Assembly: GCF_014644495.1 (NCBI RefSeq)
Contig: NZ_BMKU01000002.1
Span: forward strand, 363,414 to 427,413
Reading direction: 5' to 3'
Origin: Pseudarthrobacter polychromogenes
GTDB taxonomy: Bacteria; Actinomycetota; Actinomycetes; Actinomycetales; Micrococcaceae
DNA: 64,000 nt
Positions 46,571 through 57,842 of the stretch are shown piece after piece. Made by a program: the position numbers and the translations under genes. The notes below the pieces were generated by a model. The model was not told the origin of the DNA and searched no databases. It saw only the letters and a list, made by a program, of their open reading frames with translations. Each line of letters begins with the position of its first letter. Position 1 is the first letter of the stretch.

Positions 46571-46906
46571 GTGCCAGTAACAAGCGGGAATCAGCCGGAG
46601 CGTACCTGCATCGGATGCCGGAAGAAGGGCAAGCGGAATGAGTTACTCCGGCTCGTCGCCGAAGGCAGCGGATCAAACGCTGTCCTGGTGGATGAACGAC
46701 GCCGGATGGCTGGCCGGGGTGCATGGCTGCATCCCAGCGAATCGTGCCTGGCTCTGGCGTTGAAGCGGCGAGCATTCGGACGTGCCCTGCAGGGAGCGAC
46801 CGGTACCGCCGCCGTCGAACGCCGGATCACGTCAGGTGCGAGCGTTGCACGCGTTCCGGCAACTGCAACACCAACCGTCCAACCTGAAAGCGGGTCAGAA
46901 AACTGA
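46571..46906 (+). CDS. YlxR-family (DUF448) RNA-binding protein
   Basis: About 111 residues. The YlxR signature [20 protein letters not shown] is followed by [26 protein letters not shown]. The C-terminal 35 residues are low complexity. GTG 46571 is chosen because AGGAAG lies six bases upstream; ATG 46550 or 46565 would give longer forms. YlxR proteins between nusA and infB bind nucleic acid, and a role with RNase P has been reported in one relative. Confidence 0.88.
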   Translation: MPVTSGNQPERTCIGCRKKGKRNELLRLVAEGSGSNAVLVDERRRMAGRGAWLHPSESCLALALKRRAFGRALQGATGTAAVERRITSGASVARVPATATPTVQPESGSEN

Positions 46907-47058
46907 TGGAAACCCGATGAGTTCCCAGCGATGAGTGCGCAACGATGACAACTTTGTTGCGCTCTGCAATGGGCCCTACTGCAGCATTTGCGGCTTGGGC
47001 CCGCAGTAAGAAGTAGACGGTTCGTGCCTGGCTCGGTGCGGACCGAGACAGGAGAAAT

Positions 47059-49983
<2,925 letters not shown>

Positions 49984-50035
49984 CGTGTTCGTTTAGGTGG
50001 GTGCCGTCGGAATTTCCCGGCGGCCCCGCCCCTAC

Positions 50036-50074
50036 GCTGGGCGGCAACGGATCTGCGATCCTTTGCCGCCCAGC
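50036..50074 (+). terminator. Strong hairpin after infB
   Basis: GCTGGGCGGCAA (50036-50047) pairs perfectly with TTGCCGCCCAGC (50063-50074). Inside, GGATC and GATCC extend the stem after one mismatch. No U-tract follows. It lies in the 239-bp infB-rbfA spacer, which otherwise shows no gene. Confidence 0.7.
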
Positions 50075-50222
50075 TCCGGCAGGCCCGATGCCACTCCCTG
50101 GCCGCCGGAAAATTCCAACGGGTCTGTTGATGACTCACGTTGGGTGCGTGGCCAAAAACCTAACGTGCGCGCAGCCTCACCAGACCGCCGTCGTACGTTC
50201 CAAAATTTTTTAGGAGTTGTTC

Positions 50223-50732
50223 ATGGCTGATCCGGCACGTGCTGCCAAGTTGGCGCAGCGGATTAAGGTTGTTGTTGCTGAGGCCCTGGGCCGGAAGGTT
50301 AAGGATCCCCGGCTGGAGGGCATTACTGTTACCGATGCCCGGGTGACCAATGATCTGCAGCACGCCACTGTCTACTACACCGTTTTTGGTGACCAGGCTG
50401 TCCAGGCCGATGCTGCCAAGGGACTGGAGAAGGCCAAGGGTGTGCTTCGGCAGGAGGTTGGCCGGAACATTACTGTCCGGCTGACTCCCAGCCTGGAGTT
50501 CGTGGCGGACCAGATTCCCGTGGTTGCCTCCAACCTTGAGGAGCTGTTGCGCGAGGCGAAGAAGCGTGACGCTGAGGTTGCCGCACTGGCTGCCCAGGCC
50601 AAGCATGCAGGCGATGCCGATCCGTACAAGAGCGACGTAGCGGCAGAGGTGGACATCGACGAGGACGACTTCGACGAAGAGGACCTTGACCTCAGCGACG
50701 ACGGGGAACTCGACGAAGACGGCCACAAGTAA
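50223..50732 (+). CDS. rbfA: Ribosome-binding factor A
   Basis: A 169-residue RbfA, a cold-shock 30S maturation factor. ARAAKLAQRIKVVVAEALGRKVKDPRLEGITVTDARVTNDL and AKGVLRQEVGRNITVRLTPSLEF (given here in fragments of the KH-like fold) are diagnostic parts; for example VKDPRLEGITVTDARVT. The C-terminal 45 residues are acidic (DIDEDDFDEEDLDLSDD). ATG 50223 follows TTTAGGAG. Codons in the first 250 bp are unusually rich in T-ending Val/Ala/Ile codons compared with infB. Confidence 0.95.
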   Translation: MADPARAAKLAQRIKVVVAEALGRKVKDPRLEGITVTDARVTNDLQHATVYYTVFGDQAVQADAAKGLEKAKGVLRQEVGRNITVRLTPSLEFVADQIPVVASNLEELLREAKKRDAEVAALAAQAKHAGDADPYKSDVAAEVDIDEDDFDEEDLDLSDDGELDEDGHK

Positions 50733-50739
50733 CCGTCAG

Positions 50740-50787
50740 CACAGCAGAAGGCCCGGACCGCCGATGTGGTCCGGGCCTTCTGCTGTG
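50740..50787. terminator. Bidirectional terminator between rbfA and the ScyD-like gene
   Basis: Twenty-base arms (50740-50759 and 50768-50787), beginning CACAGCAGAAGG and ending CCTTCTGCTGTG, pair perfectly with an 8-base loop. It lies between convergent genes. It is one of the longest perfect stems in the window. Confidence 0.85.
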
Positions 50788-50808
50788 CCGGTAAGTGTTC
50801 CTTTCCCG

Positions 50809-51930
50809 TTACAGGCCTATTTTGATGACCCTTCCCTGAGTGGGATCAGCGAAACTGAAACCGGCCGTTGCATAGAGCGAGTTTCCGCGGATTTCCACTG
50901 CAGCCGGGCCGTCGATCGCGAGGAACTGTGACCTGTGGCGGCTGGAGGCATCAAACTCAATGATCTCGTTGCCGAACAGGGACGCCACGTAGACGTCGCC
51001 GTCGTCGGCAATGGCCAGGCCGGTGGGGCTCAGGATGCCTTCCGCCCACACCTTGGTGCTGCCGGTGGAAGGGTTCACGCGGAAGATGGCACCCCGGGCT
51101 CCCAGGGAAGGATTTTCAGGCCCACCCGGAAGTGACGTGACGTACAGCCGGCCGTCCGGGCCGAACTCCAGGTCCGTCGGCACAGGCTCAAAGGCGTATT
51201 CGTGCCCCACAACGCACGCAGGAACTTCTACGGTGGTCCCGGCCATGTCCACGGGGATCCTGGTCCCCGCGGGGATCACTGCAGGCCGGGGCGGCAGGAC
51301 TGCCAGCGTGTCAACGTCCCCTGATTCCAGGTCCACTTCCAGGATTGCGTTTGCTCCCGCATCCGCGATGTACGCCTTATCACCCCGTATTGCCACGGCG
51401 TAGGGATTCGAGTCCAGGCCGCCCTGGTACCGGGCCGGCGGGAAGGCGGGCCACTCGGCCAGGCAGGAATCCGGTACGTCGGGTCCAAAACCGTAGTGCT
51501 GGGCGCCATCAGGGTTCTTGTCCCGTTCATGGCTGGCGAGATCGGCAAGCGTATGCACCTCTCCCTCTGGGTCGAGGGACTTCAAGTACCCTTTGAGGGC
51601 GGCCGGATCACCTTCCCCGGCGCCTGCGTTCTCCACGAAGTACCTCGTGCCATGCCGGGTTTCAACGCCTCCGACGCTCCAACCCTGTTCCCCCTGGTAG
51701 AGGGCAGTAGTGGAGCCGTCGTCGTTGACGCGGCTGAGCAGGCCGGAGAAGTTCTGGGACACCAGGACGGATTTATCGTAGGTTACGGTAAGGCTTAGAG
51801 GCGCGGTCAGGCCCTCAGCCAGCGTCCGGGGCGTTGTGTGCTCGAGGGTGGAAACCGCGGCTGCGGCCCCGGCAGGAACAACTGTCGCCGCAGCAGCGAG
51901 CAACGCGACGATCGAAAATTTAATCTTCAT
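50809..51930 (-). CDS. Secreted ScyD/ScyE-family beta-propeller protein
   Basis: A 373-residue exported protein. A signal peptide (MKIKFSIVALLAAAATVVPAG, cut near AAAA) precedes repeated propeller-like blades: NPYAVAIRGDKAYIADAGANAILEVDL, PTDLEFGPDGRLYVTSLPGG, SPTGLAIADDGDVYVASLFGNEIIEF. The ScyD/ScyE name comes from cyanobacterial scytonemin genes; actinobacterial members are not linked to scytonemin and their function is unknown. It stands alone, convergent with rbfA. Confidence 0.85.
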   Translation of the reverse strand: MKIKFSIVALLAAAATVVPAGAAAAVSTLEHTTPRTLAEGLTAPLSLTVTYDKSVLVSQNFSGLLSRVNDDGSTTALYQGEQGWSVGGVETRHGTRYFVENAGAGEGDPAALKGYLKSLDPEGEVHTLADLASHERDKNPDGAQHYGFGPDVPDSCLAEWPAFPPARYQGGLDSNPYAVAIRGDKAYIADAGANAILEVDLESGDVDTLAVLPPRPAVIPAGTRIPVDMAGTTVEVPACVVGHEYAFEPVPTDLEFGPDGRLYVTSLPGGPENPSLGARGAIFRVNPSTGSTKVWAEGILSPTGLAIADDGDVYVASLFGNEIIEFDASSRHRSQFLAIDGPAAVEIRGNSLYATAGFSFADPTQGRVIKIGL

Positions 51931-52109
51931 TGGGTACTCCGGTTTGGGGCCTTAACGTGGCGGATAAGGAGCCTCCCGGCAGGAGGCTAGAAATTCGGAA
52001 CCCCCCGGCGCCAGATTATTCCTGCACAGTAAGAATGTCGCGGGGATTTCCCCCTATCAGCCCCCTAATTCCACCCCCTAATCTCAGCCCCAGTGATTAG
52101 GATCTAGCT

Positions 52110-52595
52110 ATGACTGAGCCGAATGAGACCGACCACACCGCGAAGTACCTCGAGCAGGCCGTGGAGCTGGCCACCCGGAACGTCGGCGCAGGAGGGGGAC
52201 CGTTCGGCGCGCTGGTGGTGACCGCCGACGGGCGGGTGCATGAAGGCGTCAACCGCGTAACCCTGGATAACGATCCCACCGCCCACGCCGAAGTGGTGGC
52301 CATCCGGGCCGCAGCAACGGCGATAGCCAGCTATGACCTGCAGGGAGCGGTCCTCTATGCGAGCTGCGAGCCCTGCCCGCTGTGCCTGGCGTCCGCACTG
52401 TGGGCACGGATCGACCGCGTCTACTTCGCCGCCGACCGCCACGGCGCCGCCGCCGCAGGTTTCGACGACGCAGTTTTCTACGAGTACTTCGACGGGACCC
52501 GGCCGGAACTGTTGCCCGTCACCCGAAGCGACATCCCGTCGTCGCACGCGCCCTTCCAGGCGTGGGGGGACTTTGCCGGCAGGAAGGAATACTAG
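52110..52595 (+). CDS. Nucleoside/guanine deaminase-like protein
   Basis: A 161-residue zinc deaminase of the CDA/MafB19 superfamily. The zinc site is HAEVVAI (His ligand, catalytic Glu) and SCEPCPLCLASALWA (two Cys ligands). Length, AADRHGAAAAGFDD and the YEYF segment resemble Bacillus-type guanine deaminase rather than tRNA adenosine deaminase. It starts at ATG 52110. The thioredoxin gene begins 2 bp after its stop. Confidence 0.88.
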   Translation: MTEPNETDHTAKYLEQAVELATRNVGAGGGPFGALVVTADGRVHEGVNRVTLDNDPTAHAEVVAIRAAATAIASYDLQGAVLYASCEPCPLCLASALWARIDRVYFAADRHGAAAAGFDDAVFYEYFDGTRPELLPVTRSDIPSSHAPFQAWGDFAGRKEY

Positions 52596-52597
52596 GA

Positions 52598-53035
52598 ATG
52601 GAACCTGCGCTCACCACCTGTCCAGACTGCGGAAAGACCAACAGGGTCCCCGCCCAGGCGGCAGGCCGGCCGCGCTGCGGCAACTGCAAAGCGGACCTGC
52701 CCTGGATTGTGGCCGCGGGGGATGCGGACTTCGCGGCCGTCGCCGAGCAGTCACCCGTTCCCGTGCTCGTGGACTTCTGGGCTGCCTGGTGCGGCCCATG
52801 CCGCATGGTGAGCCCGGTGCTGGACAAGCTGGCCCGGGACCGGCCCGGCCGGATCAAGCTCGTCAAGGTGGACGTGGACAAGTCTCCGGGCCTGTCGCGC
52901 AGATTCGATGTACAGGCAATTCCCACGCTGATGGTGATGGTTGACGGCAAAGTGGCAGCCCGCCAGGCTGGGGCGGCCCCCGCGGAGGTACTGCGTTCGT
53001 GGCTGGACGGTGCGCTGGCGGGAAAGGGAAACTAG
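52598..53035 (+). CDS. Thioredoxin with N-terminal zinc ribbon (TrxC/thioredoxin-2 type)
   Basis: A 145-residue thioredoxin. Two CxxC pairs at the N-terminus (CPDCGKTN and CGNCKADLP) form a zinc ribbon as in thioredoxin 2. The thioredoxin fold follows with active site WCGPCR and the cis-Pro segment AIPTLMVM. It reduces disulphides in the cytoplasm; zinc-ribbon thioredoxins are linked to oxidative stress. ATG 52598 lies two bases after the deaminase stop. Confidence 0.93.
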   Translation: MEPALTTCPDCGKTNRVPAQAAGRPRCGNCKADLPWIVAAGDADFAAVAEQSPVPVLVDFWAAWCGPCRMVSPVLDKLARDRPGRIKLVKVDVDKSPGLSRRFDVQAIPTLMVMVDGKVAARQAGAAPAEVLRSWLDGALAGKGN

Positions 53036-53051
53036 CCCCGCCACGGCGGCA

Positions 53052-54233
53052 CTAACCCTGCCGGGTCCGGCCCGGCAGCCGGCCCAGCCCCTCCACCAGG
53101 TCTTCCTGCCGTCCGCACAGGGCCACCCGGACCCACCCTTCGCCGATGGAACCGAAGGCAGTCCCCGGGGCCAGGGCAACACCCGAATCTGCGAGGAACC
53201 GGCGCACCCAGCTGCGGACGTCCCCGCCCGTTGCATGGGAGACATCCGCCCACAAATAGAAGGCTCCCTGCGCCTTGAGGTAAGGGATGCCCTTCGCGTC
53301 AAGCACGGCGGACGCCGCATCGCGGTTCGCCCGATAGTGCCCGTGAGCGTGCTGCACATAGTCTTGCGGCCCGGTCAGGGCAGCAAGTGCAGCGTACTGG
53401 GACGGTGAAGCGACGCAGGAGACAATCGCCTCCATCACGTTGTCCATCTTCTGCTTGATGCCCGGCGGGCAGATCAGCGCGCCGATGCGCAGCCCGGTGA
53501 GCCCGTAGGTCTTGGACAGGGTCAGGGAGGTGAAGACGCGCGCGTCACCCGGCGCATCGCCGTCGAACTTTGCGGGGCTGACGTGCGGCACATCGTAGGT
53601 GAAGGCCTCATAGCATTCGTCGGAGATGACCCAGAGATCGTGACGGCGGGCCAGATCCATCAGTTCCCGGGTCAGGTCCTCGCCCAGCACGGCGCCGAGC
53701 GGGTTGGAGGGGGAGTTCAGGACCAGTACCCGCGTGCGGTCAGTGACGAGCGCCTCGATGTCCGCGGGCCTGGGCTGGAAACCGTGGTCCGGGTAGAGCG
53801 GGTAGCCCACGGGGACAGCGTTCAGCAGCCGGGCGGTCATCGCAAAGGTGGGGTAGCCGGGGTTGGGGACCAGGATTTCGTCGCCGGGGGAGAGCAGCAG
53901 GCTCATGGCAAAGTGCAGGCCCTGCTGGGCGCCGTCCACCACGTACACCCGGTCGGCGCCGATGCTGTCGATGCCGCCGGGGCTGGTGCCGGCGCGTTCG
54001 CGGAACCGCGCCGCGAACGCTTCCCGCAGTGCCGGGATGCCGGCGTTCGGAGTGTAATTCGTCTCATCCCGGTCCAGGCACGCCATGGCTGCTTCGAGCA
54101 CATGCCGGGGGACCGGAAAGCCCGGCTCGCCGATGCTGAGCACCAGGGCGCCGGGGGTGCGCCACGCGGCCTCGGTGATTTCGCGGATCTGGTTGACGGG
54201 CACGTCGCGGACATGGGCGGCAAGCTCAGGCAT
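53052..54233 (-). CDS. Class I/II PLP aminotransferase
   Basis: A 393-residue fold-type I aminotransferase. Motifs: LSIGEPGFPVP, NYTPNAGIPALREAF, NPGYPTFAM, NSPSNPLGAVL, and the Schiff-base Lys in TLSKTYGLTGLRIG with the phosphate-binding Arg. It is in the AspC/alanine-type subgroup; substrate undetermined. Start ATG 54233 is preferred over ATG 54242 because AGGATGG lies at proper spacing for it. It is divergent from truB. Confidence 0.9.
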   Translation of the reverse strand: MPELAAHVRDVPVNQIREITEAAWRTPGALVLSIGEPGFPVPRHVLEAAMACLDRDETNYTPNAGIPALREAFAARFRERAGTSPGGIDSIGADRVYVVDGAQQGLHFAMSLLLSPGDEILVPNPGYPTFAMTARLLNAVPVGYPLYPDHGFQPRPADIEALVTDRTRVLVLNSPSNPLGAVLGEDLTRELMDLARRHDLWVISDECYEAFTYDVPHVSPAKFDGDAPGDARVFTSLTLSKTYGLTGLRIGALICPPGIKQKMDNVMEAIVSCVASPSQYAALAALTGPQDYVQHAHGHYRANRDAASAVLDAKGIPYLKAQGAFYLWADVSHATGGDVRSWVRRFLADSGVALAPGTAFGSIGEGWVRVALCGRQEDLVEGLGRLPGRTRQG

Positions 54234-54326
54234 GCCTGCCATCCTAGCTGGCGCTGGAACCGCCTCCGGAGTGCCGGTGCCGAGGCGTGGGCAGGGGCCG
54301 GGACCACCGCCGATATACTGGGAGGC

Positions 54327-55265
54327 GTGCTTTCTGGACTGGTGATAGTGGACAAGCCGCAGGGATGGACCAGCCATGATGTGGTTGGCCGGATGCGGCG
54401 CCTCGCAGGTACCCGGAAAGTAGGGCATGCCGGAACGCTTGACCCCATGGCCACCGGCGTCCTGGTGGTGGGCATCAACAAGGCAACCCGGCTGCTCACC
54501 TACATCGTGGGCACCTCCAAGACCTACACCGCCACCATTCGCCTGGGCCAGTCCACCGTGACGGACGACGCCGAAGGCGACGTCATTGCCACGGCCGGCA
54601 CGTCCGGGGTCAGCGAGCAGGCAATGTACGGCGGCGTTGCGGCCTTGACGGGCGACATCCAGCAGGTGCCCAGCAGCGTCAGCGCCATCAAGGTCAACGG
54701 GGAACGCGCCTACGCGCGGGTACGGTCCGGCGAAGACGTGAAACTGGCCGCCCGCCCTGTCACCATCCACAGGTTCGAGGTGCACGCCATCCGGCGGGAC
54801 CCCGAGGCGGACGTCGTGGACCTGGACGTCACTGTGGAATGCTCCTCCGGCACGTACATCCGCGCCCTCGCCCGGGACCTGGGCAATGCACTGGGAGTGG
54901 GCGGACACCTCACCGCGCTCCGCAGGACCCACGTGGGCCCCTACTCACTGGACCAGGCGCGCACCCTGGACCAGCTGGCCGAGGAGCTCAACGTGCTGGA
55001 AATGTCGCAGGCTGCCCGGGCCCTGATGCCTAACCGCGAGCTCAGCGCAGAAGAAACCACCGAGATCTCCTTTGGCCGGCGCATCGCCGCCGGCGCCGCC
55101 CCCGGAAGCCCCGACGCTGCCACCGCCGACCACCCCGCAGCCGCTTTCGCGCCGGACGGAAGCCTGGTGGCACTCCTGGCCGATGCGGGCAGCTTCGCCA
55201 AACCCGTGCTGGTGTTCGCGCCCGGCAACGGCGCCCCCTCAGCCGGCCACACGGCGGAGGGCTGA
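54327..55265 (+). CDS. truB: tRNA pseudouridine(55) synthase
   Basis: A 312-residue TruB that makes psi-55 in the tRNA T-loop. SGLVIVDKPQGWTSHDVVG, catalytic Asp in KVGHAGTLDPMATGVL, and SGTYIRALARDLG are diagnostic. The C-terminal part has a PUA-like region with low-complexity insertions. Start GTG 54327 is placed by homology; GGGAGG is only one base away, so the ribosome binding site spacing is unusual. Confidence 0.94.
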   Translation: MLSGLVIVDKPQGWTSHDVVGRMRRLAGTRKVGHAGTLDPMATGVLVVGINKATRLLTYIVGTSKTYTATIRLGQSTVTDDAEGDVIATAGTSGVSEQAMYGGVAALTGDIQQVPSSVSAIKVNGERAYARVRSGEDVKLAARPVTIHRFEVHAIRRDPEADVVDLDVTVECSSGTYIRALARDLGNALGVGGHLTALRRTHVGPYSLDQARTLDQLAEELNVLEMSQAARALMPNRELSAEETTEISFGRRIAAGAAPGSPDAATADHPAAAFAPDGSLVALLADAGSFAKPVLVFAPGNGAPSAGHTAEG

Positions 55266-55267
55266 CG

Positions 55268-55621
55268 GTGGACGCGTATTTCTACATCATCCTGGTGGTC
55301 GGGCTCCTGTCCACGGCGGTGTGCCTTGCGGCGGGCATCCTCAAGAAGGCGCCGAACGACGTCACGATCCTGTCCGTGGCCGCGGTGGAGGTCGCCCTCC
55401 TCGTCTACCTGGTGGGATCCGTCATCCGGGTGGTTGCCGGCGAAGCCATCGCCGGCGAGGCGTGGGAGTTCTGGGGCTACCTGGTCACAGCCATGCTCCT
55501 GCCCCCGGCCGCCGTCTACTGGTCCATCCTGGAACGGACCAGGTGGAGCAACTTTGTCCTGGCCGCCGTCGGCGTTACCGCGCTGGTCATGGCTGCCCGC
55601 ATGAACCAGATCTGGTACTGA
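55268..55621 (+). CDS. Small four-span membrane protein, unknown function
   Basis: A 117-residue, highly hydrophobic protein with four membrane spans (about 4-25, 33-55, 66-88, 92-112). It starts at GTG 55268, two bases after the truB stop, and is followed within 20 bp by another membrane protein gene. I do not recognise the family beyond actinobacterial conserved hypothetical membrane proteins found near truB/ribF. Confidence 0.7.
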   Translation: MDAYFYIILVVGLLSTAVCLAAGILKKAPNDVTILSVAAVEVALLVYLVGSVIRVVAGEAIAGEAWEFWGYLVTAMLLPPAAVYWSILERTRWSNFVLAAVGVTALVMAARMNQIWY

Positions 55622-55640
55622 AGTGGAAGAAGCACGCAAC

Positions 55641-56099
55641 GTGAAAGACCAGCACACCACAACCGCCGGGCAGGACCACGCCGGCAGCAGCGCCTCCAAC
55701 AGCCGCAACACCGGCCCCGGGCGGCTGTTGATAGCCATCTACGCGGTCTTCGCGATTTCCGCCTCGGCGCGGGCGGGCTACCAGATCCTCACCAAGTTCT
55801 CCGAGGCGCCGCTCGCGTACCTGCTCTCCGCCTTCGCCGCCGTCGTGTACGTGGTGGCCACCGTCTCGCTGGCCAAGGCCGGAAGCACCTGGTTCAAGGT
55901 ATCGGTTGCCGCAGTGCTCGTGGAACTTGTCGGGGTGCTGGTGGTGGGCGCCCTGAGCCTCTTCGACCCCGTCCAGTTCCCGCATGAAACCGTCTGGTCT
56001 CTGTTTGGCCGCGGCTATGCGTTTATCCCGCTGTTGCTGCCCATTTTGGGGCTGGTGTGGCTGTACCGCCGGCGCCCGGAGGCACGGACCTCCGCCTGA
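55641..56099 (+). CDS. Small membrane protein, unknown function
   Basis: About 152 residues with a hydrophilic Ser/Asn/Gly-rich N-terminus (about 1-28) and four hydrophobic spans starting at RLLIAIYAVFAISASARAGY. GTG 55641 is preferred since GGAAGAAG lies eight bases upstream; GTG 55623 would add six residues. It forms an operon with truB and the preceding membrane protein. No family is recognised with certainty. Confidence 0.7.
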   Translation: MKDQHTTTAGQDHAGSSASNSRNTGPGRLLIAIYAVFAISASARAGYQILTKFSEAPLAYLLSAFAAVVYVVATVSLAKAGSTWFKVSVAAVLVELVGVLVVGALSLFDPVQFPHETVWSLFGRGYAFIPLLLPILGLVWLYRRRPEARTSA

Positions 56100-56164
56100 G
56101 GAACTTTCCTCCCGGGCTGGAGGCCCCTTGCCGGAACACATGAAATATGCTTCACTATTTCGTG

Positions 56165-56261
56165 TGGAGGGGAGTATCCCCCGAATGCCTCGTCGTCAGT
56201 CCGGCCGCCCCTGAGCGGCCCGGCGGGGCAGGCTCCTGCAGGGAGCCGGGAAAGACCTCCA
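56165..56261 (+). promoter_or_regulatory. yybP-ykoY (manganese) riboswitch upstream of the TerC gene
   Basis: All hallmarks are present: GGGGAGTA at 56169-56176, a CGTCGTCAGT segment, an internal CCCTGAGCGG stem part, and the closing GGGAAAGACCTCC. The outer stem P1 pairs TGGAGG (56165-56170) with CCTCCA (56256-56261). It lies 34 bases before the TerC start. yybP-ykoY RNAs sense Mn2+ and commonly control TerC/Alx-type genes. Identified by motif reading only. Confidence 0.88.
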
Positions 56262-56295
56262 GTTGGTACATCTGACTGGAAGCAGGTTTCCCCTG

Positions 56296-57327
56296 ATGAA
56301 CGTTCCCCTATGGGCCTGGCTGGCCGTACTTCTTTTTATTGTCCTGATGCTTGCCCTTGACCTCTTCGCGCACCGCAAAGCCCATGTGATCAGGGTGCGG
56401 GAGGCGGCATTGTGGTCTGCAGTCTGGGTCGCCTTCGGTGTTGGCTTCGGCGTGCTGGTGTGGCAGGTTTACGGTGCGGAGTATGGCCAGCAATATTTTG
56501 CCGGCTACCTGATCGAGAAGTCCCTCGCCGTGGACAACGTCTTTATCTGGGCCATCATCTTCACCTACTTCGCGGTGCCCCGGGAGTACCAGCACCGCGT
56601 CCTCTTCTTCGGTGTCCTGGGCGCCCTGGTGTTCCGGGGCATCTTCATCGCCGCAGGCGCCGCCATCATCGCCAGCGCGGGGTGGGTGCTCTACATTTTC
56701 GCGGCGTTCCTGCTTATTACCGGCTACCGGATGATCCGGCACCGGGACGACCACCTGGATCCGGAGAAGTCCCGGGCGTTGAAGCTGTTCCGCCGGCACG
56801 TACCCATGACCAATGATTTCCACGGGCAGCGGTTCCTCATCCGGCGGCAGGGCGTCCTCCTGGCCACCCCGCTGCTGGCGGTCCTGGTCCTCGTCGAGGT
56901 CACGGACATCATCTTCGCCGTTGACTCCATCCCCGCGATCTTCGCCGTCACCGATGACGTGTTCCTGGTGTTCACCGCAAACGCGTTCGCCATCCTGGGC
57001 CTCCGGGCCATGTACTTCCTCCTGGCGGACCTTATCCACCGGTTCATCTACCTCAAGACCGGCCTGGCGCTCGTCCTGATCTGGGTGGGCATTAAGATGT
57101 TCCTGAAGATCGACATCTACTACATCCCCACGCCCGTTTCCCTGGCGGTCATTGCCATGATCCTCCTCGTATCGGTGGCAGCAAGCCTGTGGGCAACCCG
57201 GGGCCAAGGGCGCCGGCCGCTTCCCGCGCCGGAGCGTGCACCGTTCGGAACCGCATCTCCCGAGGACGTGGCCGCCCTGGAACCGTTGTGGCGCCGCCGG
57301 GCGCCAAGCAGGACCGACCATCAATGA
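56296..57327 (+). CDS. TerC/Alx-family membrane protein (manganese homeostasis)
   Basis: A 343-residue membrane protein with about nine spans. LIEKSLAVDNVFIWAIIFTYFAVP and LLAVLVLVEVTDIIFAVDSIPAIFAVTDD carry the conserved acidic metal-contact residues. ATG 56296 (MNVPLWAWLAVLL) is chosen because AGCAGG precedes it and the fold begins here. TerC/Alx proteins export Mn2+, some metallating exported proteins. The riboswitch directly upstream predicts induction by Mn2+. Confidence 0.93.
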   Translation: MNVPLWAWLAVLLFIVLMLALDLFAHRKAHVIRVREAALWSAVWVAFGVGFGVLVWQVYGAEYGQQYFAGYLIEKSLAVDNVFIWAIIFTYFAVPREYQHRVLFFGVLGALVFRGIFIAAGAAIIASAGWVLYIFAAFLLITGYRMIRHRDDHLDPEKSRALKLFRRHVPMTNDFHGQRFLIRRQGVLLATPLLAVLVLVEVTDIIFAVDSIPAIFAVTDDVFLVFTANAFAILGLRAMYFLLADLIHRFIYLKTGLALVLIWVGIKMFLKIDIYYIPTPVSLAVIAMILLVSVAASLWATRGQGRRPLPAPERAPFGTASPEDVAALEPLWRRRAPSRTDHQ

Positions 57328-57349
57328 CGCCAAATACAACGGAGCATCC

Positions 57350-57721
57350 ATGACAGCTGAAAGTTCTGCCGACAGCGGCCAGGAAGCTCCACGCCCAGGC
57401 GGGCCCGCCCGGCCCGCCTGGACGTTTCTCACCAACCACGGCCATGTCCTGCTCTCCGTGGCGAGGGACCCGGACATCCTGGTGGCAGACATCGCCGAGC
57501 GGGTGGGCATCACCACCCGGGCCGCCCTCCAGATCCTCAAGGACCTTGAAAGTGCGGGATACCTCCAGCGGGCAAGGGTGGGACGCAGGACCCACTACAC
57601 CATCCGGCCGCACCAGCATTTCCGGCATCCTGCAACTGCTGCACAGGAAGTGGACGGGCTGATCCGCCTGTTTGCCGCACCGGCTCCGGGCGAGGGGCCG
57701 GCAGCGGCGGCGGAAAAGTAA
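57350..57721 (+). CDS. Small winged-helix (MarR/ArsR-like) regulator
   Basis: A 123-residue protein. After about 25 Pro/Ala-rich residues comes a winged HTH: HGHVLLSVARDPDILVADIAERVGITTRAALQILKDLESAGYLQRARVGRRTHYTIRP in sequence, of which ADIAERVGITTRAALQIL is the HTH. It starts 22 bp after the TerC stop and is probably cotranscribed. Whether it responds to metal is unknown; no Cys metal motif is seen. Confidence 0.78.
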   Translation: MTAESSADSGQEAPRPGGPARPAWTFLTNHGHVLLSVARDPDILVADIAERVGITTRAALQILKDLESAGYLQRARVGRRTHYTIRPHQHFRHPATAAQEVDGLIRLFAAPAPGEGPAAAAEK

Positions 57722-57756
57722 CCGCCCGGCCCGTGCCGTTCCCGGCGTCCGGGCGG
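57722..57756 (+). terminator. Hairpin after the winged-helix gene
   Basis: CCGCCCGG (57722-57729) pairs with CCGGGCGG (57749-57756) around a 19-base GC-rich loop, right after the stop codon. No U-tract follows. It separates the TerC unit from ribF. Confidence 0.45.
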
Positions 57757-57842
57757 GCCCCCGAATGCGGGTAATCTTAGAGAGTTCCGCGGCCGGTACC
57801 AGGCCCGAACATTGATACTTGCAAGCTGTTAAGGCGAGGGTG

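Noticed and set aside
57757..57842. Possible FMN riboswitch before ribF
   Set aside because: None of the conserved RFN-element segments could be found in the short leader.
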